Shown here piece by piece: positions 15,230 to 18,758 of a DNA stretch of 18,758 nt. Origin of the DNA: DATLTV01 sp035533375. Lineage in GTDB: Bacteria > Patescibacteriota > Minisyncoccia > UBA6257 > 2-01-FULL-56-20. How positions within the stretch are numbered: position 1 is the stretch's first letter; each line of letters starts with the position of its first letter. The stretch is taken from positions 1 through 18,758 of the forward strand of contig DATLTV010000075.1 of assembly GCA_035533375.1 (NCBI GenBank). The letters are read 5' to 3'. A program made the position numbers and the translations under genes. The notes under the pieces were generated by a model. It saw nothing but the letters and a program-made list of their open reading frames with translations. It was not told where the DNA came from and ran no database searches.

Positions 15230-15290
15230 ATCTCAGATCTCAAATCTTTTTGAATTCAGTTTTGAGATTTGGGATATCAGATTTGATTTA
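15230..15290. repeat. Family-A inverted repeat, rpsS-rplB spacer, includes the rplB stop
   Basis: Arms 15230-15244 and 15261-15275 (15 nt, two mismatches) flank the conserved 16-nt loop with TTTTTGAATTCAG. The block GATATCAGATTTGATTTA ends in the rplB stop (15288-15290). Confidence 0.92.
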
Positions 15291-16112
15291 CTTCTTTCGT
15301 CTTTGAATAATATGTTGGTTCGACCACTTTTTCCGGTTGCGCGTCTTGTGTCCGCCCGTGACTTTGCCCCACTTCGTCTTCGGCTTTCTCGTGCCGCGCG
15401 GCTGGCTGCCTTCGCCGCCGCCGTACGGATGATCCACGGGGTTCATTGCTTTGCCGCGCACGGTCGGGCGGACGCCCATCCAGCGCGAGCGGCCCGCTTT
15501 GCCGATCACGACGAGATTGTGCTCCGGATTCGAGACCTGGCCGAGCGAAGCGAAACCGTCCCAAAGCGCGCGGCGGATCTCGCTCGAAGAAAGCTTCAAA
15601 TCGGTATAACCGTCGGCATTTGCGAGCACTTCCGCAAAAGAACCCGCCGAACGCGCAAGCTGGCCGCCCTGGCCCGGCCGCAATTCGACATTATACACCT
15701 GATAACCGATGGGAATATTGCGAAGTTTCAGCCGATTGCCGGGACGAAGCGGCGCGGCATCTGCCGTCATCACCGTATCTCCCACTTTCATATCGTTCGG
15801 CGCGAGAATGTAGCGATACGCGCCGTTGTAGGAAACTTTTGCGATGAAAGCCGTGCGGTACGGATCGTACTCGAGCGTTTCGATCTTTCCCGGCATATTC
15901 ATGAATTCCGTCTGCTTGAAATCCACCATGCGATAAAGCTTGGCGTTGCCGCCGCCCTGGTGGCGCATCGTAATCCGTCCCTGATTGTTCCTACCGGCAT
16001 TCGAATGCAGCTTTTTCAAAAGCGGCTTATGTGGTTCCACCTTGCTCAGGCCGGAATAGTCGACGTTCGTCATCGAACGGCGGGATGGGGATGTTGGTTT
16101 GTAGGATTTCAT
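15288..16112 (-). CDS. rplB: Ribosomal protein L2
   Basis: L2 is a 274-residue 50S protein needed for subunit association and peptidyl transfer. Motifs in order: GRNNQGRITMRHQGGGNAKLYR, the SH3-like GPND-type core (ILAPNDMKVGDTV), LRNIPIGYQVYNVEL with RPGQGGQLARSAG, WMGVRPTVRG, and AMNPVDHPYGGGEG. His228 in VDHP corresponds to the functionally important E. coli His229; the next His of the common DHPHGGG is Tyr230 here. The C terminus is basic as usual. Confidence 0.98.
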   Translation of the reverse strand: MKSYKPTSPSRRSMTNVDYSGLSKVEPHKPLLKKLHSNAGRNNQGRITMRHQGGGNAKLYRMVDFKQTEFMNMPGKIETLEYDPYRTAFIAKVSYNGAYRYILAPNDMKVGDTVMTADAAPLRPGNRLKLRNIPIGYQVYNVELRPGQGGQLARSAGSFAEVLANADGYTDLKLSSSEIRRALWDGFASLGQVSNPEHNLVVIGKAGRSRWMGVRPTVRGKAMNPVDHPYGGGEGSQPRGTRKPKTKWGKVTGGHKTRNRKKWSNQHIIQRRKK

Positions 16113-16139
16113 GAATATAAATAATAGCTTATATCTCAG

Positions 16140-16200
16140 ATCTCAAATCTCAAATCTTTTTGAATTCAGTTTTGAGATTTGAGATATCAGATTTGATTTA
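16140..16200. repeat. Family-A inverted repeat, rplB-rplW spacer, includes the rplW stop
   Basis: This is the best-formed member: 15-nt perfect arms ATCTCAAATCTCAAA (16140-16154) and TTTGAGATTTGAGAT (16171-16185). The loop has TTTTTGAATTCAG. The downstream block GATATCAGATTTGATTTA ends with the rplW stop (16198-16200). Confidence 0.95.
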
Positions 16201-16473
16201 CTGTATGTCTATTTTCTGTCCTTCCTTTAGCGTGACGATCGCCTTTTTGTAACCGGGTTGGCGGCCCATCACCGGACCGGAGCGCTTGCGCTTGTCCGGT
16301 CGGTTCACGATGTTCACCGCAATCACGTCCACCTTATAGATCTCTTTCACGGCTTTTTTGACCTCCGGCTTCGTTGCGCCGCGCTTCACGATAAACACGT
16401 ATTTACCGAGCTTGCTCAGGTCGGTCGCCCGCTCCGTCACCCACGGTTTTTTTATGAGAAAAGCGTCGTGCAT
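16198..16473 (-). CDS. rplW: Ribosomal protein L23
   Basis: This 91-residue tunnel-exit protein is a docking site for SRP and trigger factor. It shows IKKPWVTERATDLSKLGKYVFIVKRGATKPEVKKAVKEIYKVDVIAVNIVNRP and the KRKRSGPVMGRQPGYKKAIVTL loop region, all in family order. The start is 1 nt after the rplD stop, so the two are probably translationally coupled. No repeat occurs at that junction. Confidence 0.97.
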   Translation of the reverse strand: MHDAFLIKKPWVTERATDLSKLGKYVFIVKRGATKPEVKKAVKEIYKVDVIAVNIVNRPDKRKRSGPVMGRQPGYKKAIVTLKEGQKIDIQ

Positions 16474-16474
16474 G

Positions 16475-17119
16475 TTATAGCTTGTAGCGTTTATCGATCG
16501 CCGCGACCGCTTCTTTTTCGAGGAAAATATTCTTGTGGTTCACGATGTCATAGACATTCAACGACTCCGGGCGGAGCATTTTCGCCTTCGGCAGATTCGC
16601 CGAAGCTCGGGCGACATTCTCGTTCGCGCTTCCCGTAACGAGCAGCGCGTCGAAATTTTTCCGGTTCTTTTTCATAGCGAGAAGCGACACCAGGACCGAG
16701 GCAAGCACTTTCGTCTTCGGCGCTTCAATCGTAAGATTTTCGAACACTTTTATCTCGCCATCTTTGAGTTTTTGCGAAAGCACGGAAAAAATGGCGATGC
16801 GGTTCATCTTTTTGTTGATCTTCTGGCTGTAATCGCGGAGCTTCGAAGGCCCGTGCGCCTTGCCGCCGCCGACCCAGAGCGGAGAGCGCGTGGAACCGTG
16901 CCGCGCGCGGCCGGTGCCTTTCTGGCGCCAGGGCTTCCTGCCGCCGCCGCGGACCTCGGCGCGCGTTTTCGCGTGCGCCCAGGGACGGCGCTTGTTCGCG
17001 AGTTGTGCTTCGAGCGCCTGCTTCACGAGCGTCGGATTCCACTTCGCCCCGAACACGCTCGCCGGCAGTTCCATCTCGCCGACCTTCTCGTTCTTCAAAT
17101 TGTAGACGTCCGTTTTCAT
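16475..17119 (-). CDS. rplD: Ribosomal protein L4
   Basis: The 214-residue exit-tunnel protein starts MKTDVYNLKNEKVGEMELP. The tunnel loop contains TRAEVRGGGRKPWRQKGTGRARHGSTRSPLWVGGG, followed by KINKKMNRIAIFSVLSQKLKDGEI and a C-terminal LNVYDIVNHKNIFLEKEAVAAI, typical of bacterial L4. In enterobacteria L4 is also the autogenous repressor of the S10 operon; that role here is only a possibility, but the rplC leader upstream would be the natural target. Confidence 0.97.
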   Translation of the reverse strand: MKTDVYNLKNEKVGEMELPASVFGAKWNPTLVKQALEAQLANKRRPWAHAKTRAEVRGGGRKPWRQKGTGRARHGSTRSPLWVGGGKAHGPSKLRDYSQKINKKMNRIAIFSVLSQKLKDGEIKVFENLTIEAPKTKVLASVLVSLLAMKKNRKNFDALLVTGSANENVARASANLPKAKMLRPESLNVYDIVNHKNIFLEKEAVAAIDKRYKL

Positions 17120-17137
17120 GCCCTTTTTTCTTCGGTT

Positions 17138-17692
17138 TTAAATCTTAGAAATTTCCAATACTCCTCCTCTCGCCCCGGGGACGGCTCCTTTGATAAATAA
17201 CAGATTTTTCTCGGCGTCCACGCCCACCACTTTCAAATTTTTCACGGTCACGCGATCGACACCCATATGACCCGCCATGCGGCGGCCCGGAACGACGCGC
17301 TGGAACGCGGTCGAGCTGATCGAACCCGGCGCGCGATGGCGGTTCTTCTGGCCGTGCGTCTTCGGGCCTCCGGCAAAACCGTGCCGCTTCACGACGCCCT
17401 GGAATCCGCGGCCCTTCGTCATACCCGCGACGCGCACAATGTCTCCTTCCGCGAAAGCGGAAACGCCGACCGTATCGCCGGCTTTCAATGTTTTCAAGTC
17501 CGATTTCTCGCTCTTGATCCTCGCTTCACGCTTTTTCTTGCCGGCCTGCACCTGCACGGCCTCATAACCGTCACGTTCTTTGGTGCGCACGAAGCTCACC
17601 TTGTTCGGTTCGGCAGAAATAACCGTAACCGGAACAACAACGTTGTCCTTCCAGACCTGCGTCATTTTCAGTTTTTTGCCCAAGATAAACAT
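17138..17692 (-). CDS. rplC: Ribosomal protein L3
   Basis: The 184-residue 50S protein is shorter than the usual 205-210. It begins MFILGKKLKMTQVWKD (family GxKxGMTQ), then VPVTVISAEPNKVSFV, the GFQGVVKRHGFAGGPKTHGQ segment, and HRAPGSI. RVVPGRRMAGHMG corresponds to the usual KGKKMAGHxG. It is the first gene after the rpsJ-rplC interval and has its own promoter and leader. No Shine-Dalgarno; the ATG follows AAAAAACC. Confidence 0.97.
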   Translation of the reverse strand: MFILGKKLKMTQVWKDNVVVPVTVISAEPNKVSFVRTKERDGYEAVQVQAGKKKREARIKSEKSDLKTLKAGDTVGVSAFAEGDIVRVAGMTKGRGFQGVVKRHGFAGGPKTHGQKNRHRAPGSISSTAFQRVVPGRRMAGHMGVDRVTVKNLKVVGVDAEKNLLFIKGAVPGARGGVLEISKI

Positions 17693-17699
17693 GGTTTTT

Positions 17700-17750
17700 T
17701 AGAAGCAGATTTCTGCGGATTTCTTTGTTTAGAAACGGGTATTCGCGGAT
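17700..17750. repeat. Family-D repeat pair next to the rplC start
   Basis: Two 21-bp units (17700-17720 and 17730-17750) begin 30 bp apart. On the minus strand each starts ATCCGC and ends TTCTA. They are inverted relative to the pair at 18444-18494, where the units are also 30 bp apart. Confidence 0.78.
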
Positions 17751-17775
17751 CCACGTTTATCCCGCATCTATGCAT

Positions 17776-17804
17776 AAAAAAACCGCTAAGGACTAGCCCC
17801 AGCG
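17776..17804 (-). terminator. Intrinsic terminator of the rplC leader
   Basis: On the minus strand CGCTGGGG pairs with CCTTAGCG (two G-U pairs) around the loop CTAGT, followed by G and TTTTTTT. It lies about 85-110 nt before the rplC ATG, so it would stop transcripts before the gene unless the alternative upstream helix forms. Confidence 0.7.
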
Positions 17805-17888
17805 ATTGTTCGCGGCTATCCTTATGCAACTCCTACTATATTCCTTTTGAAACTCTTCAGTATAGGAGCCATTAAAGAGATCCCTGTA

Positions 17889-17917
17889 ATGGTAAGGCAA
17901 AGCCTAAAGGGAGTCAA
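17889..17917 (-). promoter_or_regulatory. Promoter for the rplC ribosomal protein operon
   Basis: The minus strand reads TTGACT (17912-17917), exactly 17 bp, then TACCAT (17889-17894). The -35 matches 5/6 and the -10 matches 4/6. The expected start is near 17882. It is downstream of three terminator-like hairpins that isolate rpsJ. Confidence 0.6.
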
Positions 17918-17956
17918 TAGGGCGGCTGTGGACATGAAATTATTATAAAGTCCGGC

Positions 17957-17984
17957 TTGACAACTCATCGTCTGGAAATAAAAT
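17957..17984 (+). promoter_or_regulatory. Near-consensus plus-strand promoter divergent from rplC
   Basis: TTGACA (17957-17962, 6/6), a 16-bp spacer and TAAAAT (17979-17984, 5/6). The predicted start is about 17991. No open reading frame follows; an intrinsic terminator follows at 18028-18057. Confidence 0.55.
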
Positions 17985-18009
17985 AAAACGGTGGCGGCAA
18001 TGCCACCGT
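17980..18009 (-). terminator. Minus-strand terminator-like hairpin upstream of the rplC promoter
   Basis: Read on the minus strand, ACGGTGGC and GCCACCGT form an 8-bp perfect stem followed by TTTATTTTA. It overlaps the plus-strand promoter -10, so the same bases could serve either role. It would catch readthrough from rpsJ. Confidence 0.5.
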
Positions 18010-18055
18010 GGACCCGGCTATAGACCCCTAAAAAACCTGCACAAGCAGGTTTTTT
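17991..18055 (+). ncRNA. Candidate small RNA of about 65 nt
   Basis: The segment is bounded by the promoter at 17957-17984 and the terminator at 18028-18057. Its 5' part is the hairpin GGTGGC-ggcaat-GCCACC (the full stem, 17988-17995 with 18002-18009, has 8 bp). A single-stranded GGACCCGGCTATAGACCC linker then leads into the terminator hairpin. It matches no RNA family that I recognise. Alternatively the first hairpin is merely a minus-strand terminator and the promoter is fortuitous. Confidence 0.4.
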
Positions 18056-18057
18056 AG
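18028..18057. terminator. Strong bidirectional intrinsic terminator
   Basis: A 13-bp perfect stem, CTAAAAAACCTGC (18028-18040) with GCAGGTTTTTTAG (18045-18057), has the loop ACAA. A run of six T lies on either strand's 3' side. Confidence 0.85.
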
Positions 18058-18295
18058 CTCTGAACGACGCCCGATCGGATCAAATGGAGAATATAAGCAC
18101 GAGAAAGAGTACCTGACACTGATTTCTCACGCCGAAAAAAATCTGCTCGCATCGCGGGCTGGCGGTATTTTGAGATGGGTTCTAGCCGGTAGTCGCCGCA
18201 CAGAATTCCATCTCTAATTCGATCGAATTAGAAAATATGATAGCAAAGAGGTTCCCGACACTGGTTCCTTTCGCAAGATGACACGTTAATTTCGA
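18058..18295. other. Non-coding interval without a recognisable gene
   Basis: No supported reading frame or structural RNA was found. It holds two imperfect direct repeats, 18104-18128 (AAAGAGTACCTGACACTG then ATTTCTC) and 18245-18270 (AAAGAGGTTCCCGACACTGG then TTCCTT), and a 20-bp perfect palindrome at 18213-18232. It looks like decayed mobile or repeat DNA. The small open frames crossing it run through REP-like sequence and resemble no protein. Confidence 0.5.
18213..18232. repeat. 20-bp perfect palindrome, core CTAATTCGATCGAATTAG
   Basis: The two halves are exact reverse complements with no loop, centred between 18222 and 18223. It is operator-like in shape, but there is no nearby promoter or regulator gene to assign it to. 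Confidence 0.55.
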
Positions 18296-18410
18296 AAGCG
18301 TGGATCCTCGCAGGAGCCTGCCCCGTACCGGGATACGAGGCGAGGACGACGGGAAGCACGGACCCCGGCCGGAGTTTACCCCGTGCCGCGACACGGGGCC
18401 GGGGCGACGA
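18296..18410. repeat. REP-like palindromes, two units in tandem
   Basis: Units 18296-18353 and 18354-18410 are in the same orientation, starting AAGCGTGGATCC and AAGCACGGACCC and ending GAGGACGACGG and GGGGCGACGA. Each has an expanded inner part sharing GGAG...CCCCGT.CCG.GA.ACG. The outer ends match the units flanking lysS, but here the arrangement is head-to-tail. Confidence 0.75.
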
Positions 18411-18443
18411 AATCAAAAACCGCCTTTTCGGGCGGTTTTGATT
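18411..18443. terminator. Intrinsic terminator behind rpsJ (bidirectional)
   Basis: AATCAAAAACCGCC (18411-18424) pairs with GGCGGTTTTGATT (18431-18443) with one bulged A. On the minus strand the stem is followed by TTTTT inside the helix base. It lies about 50 nt after the rpsJ stop and is the likely end of the upstream transcription unit. Confidence 0.78.
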
Positions 18444-18494
18444 ATCCGCGCAGATCCGCTTCTATGGCGGCTGATCCGCGTGAATCCGCTTCTA
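18444..18494. repeat. Family-D repeat pair, second copy contains the rpsJ stop
   Basis: 21-bp units at 18444-18464 and 18474-18494 read ATCCGCG, three variable bases, then ATCCGCTTCTA. The final CTA of the second unit (18492-18494) is the reverse complement of the rpsJ TAG stop. Confidence 0.85.
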
Positions 18495-18758
18495 CACCAT
18501 CTTGATTTCGATATCGACTCCTGCCGGAAGATTCAGGTTCGACAGGGATTCGACGATCTTCGCTCCGGGGTTCAGGATTTCCACGAGCCGCTTGTGGACT
18601 CTGAGCTCGAACTGTTCGCGCGAGTCCTTGTGGACGAAGGTCGAGCGGTTCACGGTGAAGCGCTTGATCTCCGTGGGCAACGGAATCGGCCCCACAACCT
18701 TCGCATCGTTCCGCTCCGCCGCTTCGATGATCTGGCGCGCGGAGTTGTCGATGAGCTT
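18492..18758 (-). CDS. rpsJ: Ribosomal protein S10, C-terminal part (5' end outside window)
   Basis: 88 residues are visible, in frame from the window edge (KLIDNSARQIIEAAERNDAK, then GPIPLPTEIKRFTVNRS and the HKDSREQFELRVHKRLVEI stretch) to a TAG stop. S10 is a 30S head protein and also the NusG/NusB-binding antitermination factor NusE; the S10 segment EQFELRVHKR belongs to the conserved face. A GTG inside the frame (18693-18695) is not the start, because homology continues upstream. The gene probably belongs to an upstream str-type operon, since terminators follow it. Confidence 0.96.
   Translation of the reverse strand, partial: KLIDNSARQIIEAAERNDAKVVGPIPLPTEIKRFTVNRSTFVHKDSREQFELRVHKRLVEILNPGAKIVESLSNLNLPAGVDIEIKMV

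Larger units (their letters stand above)
17693..17882 (-). promoter_or_regulatory. rplC leader RNA with candidate transcription attenuator
   Basis: From the predicted start near 17882, the minus-strand leader first forms a branched hairpin: TAGGAG at 17863-17868 pairs with CTCCTA at 17830-17835, with a small inner TGAA/TTCA hairpin at 17848-17859. It then offers two exclusive choices. In the antiterminator, 17814-17823 pairs with 17788-17798 (AAGGATAGCC with GGCTAgTCCTT). In the terminator, 17797-17804 pairs with 17784-17791 and is followed by seven T. The two helices share 17788-17791 and 17797-17798. This resembles autogenously controlled ribosomal protein leaders; the ligand is unknown. 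Confidence 0.62.

Noticed and set aside
15205..15243. Upstream start for rpsS
   Set aside because: The extra residues are read from the family-A repeat; S19 begins MSRSLKKGPF.
8383..16200. CRISPR array
   Set aside because: The repeats are spread one per spacer between genes, are inverted rather than regularly direct, and have no unique spacers of constant length or cas genes.
18182..18416. Two small minus-strand open frames in the rpsJ-rplC interval
   Set aside because: They run through the tandem REP-like units and the palindrome, have no ribosome-binding site or family features, and overlap each other in different frames.

Overview
The window reads as a chromosomal segment of a Patescibacteria/CPR bacterium, most likely Parcubacteria-like. 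The evidence is the S10-spc ribosomal protein cluster with rpmD (L30) missing between rpsE and rplO, a zinc-type short S14, compact ribosomal proteins with lineage-style basic or Ala/Pro tails (L22, S19), near-total absence of Shine-Dalgarno sequences, and normal TGA stops (rplO and rpsS end in TGA, which argues against the UGA-recoded CPR lineages). The lineage call is inference from gene content, not from a search.

Layout. Positions 1-1776 (+) hold the C-terminal part of DNA polymerase III alpha (dnaE). It converges on a long minus-strand block through a probable bidirectional terminator (1781-1826). Reading the minus strand from right to left: the 3' part of rpsJ (S10, 18758-18492); an unusually long non-coding interval (18491-17693); then rplC-rplD-rplW-rplB-rpsS-rplV-rpsC-rplP-rpmC-rpsQ-rplN-rplX-rplE-rpsN-rpsH-rplF-rplR-rpsE-rplO-secY (17692-7110); adk-map behind a likely promoter of their own; a family-2 glycosyltransferase; greA with a strong terminator; lysS with a probable leaderless promoter; and a small HIGH-type nucleotidyltransferase. 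Most of the block makes the translation machinery and its immediate support (Sec translocon, N-terminal Met removal, Lys-tRNA charging, transcript-cleavage factor).

The most unusual feature is the spacer DNA. Almost every intercistronic gap of the ribosomal operon carries an inverted repeat from one of several short sequence families: A, built on ATCTCAAATCTCAAA; B, built on GCTCGTAA; C, GTAATTA in tandem; D, a 21-bp unit beginning ATCCGCG and ending ATCCGCTTCTA. Arms lie right beside the flanking genes and several gene stop codons fall inside a repeat copy. A degenerate A element even encodes the C-terminal tail of the glycosyltransferase. A second repeat type, GC-rich REP-like palindromes with GTGGATCC...GGACGACG ends, flanks lysS and lies beside rpsJ.

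The rpsJ-rplC interval (about 800 bp) splits what is usually one operon. It contains three intrinsic terminator-like hairpins, REP-like and other repeats, a promoter on the minus strand, and a roughly 190-nt rplC leader with mutually exclusive terminator and antiterminator helices (a candidate attenuator). It also has a divergent, near-consensus plus-strand promoter followed about 65 nt later by an intrinsic terminator, a candidate small RNA. No rRNA, tRNA, CRISPR array, intact insertion sequence or transposase gene was seen.
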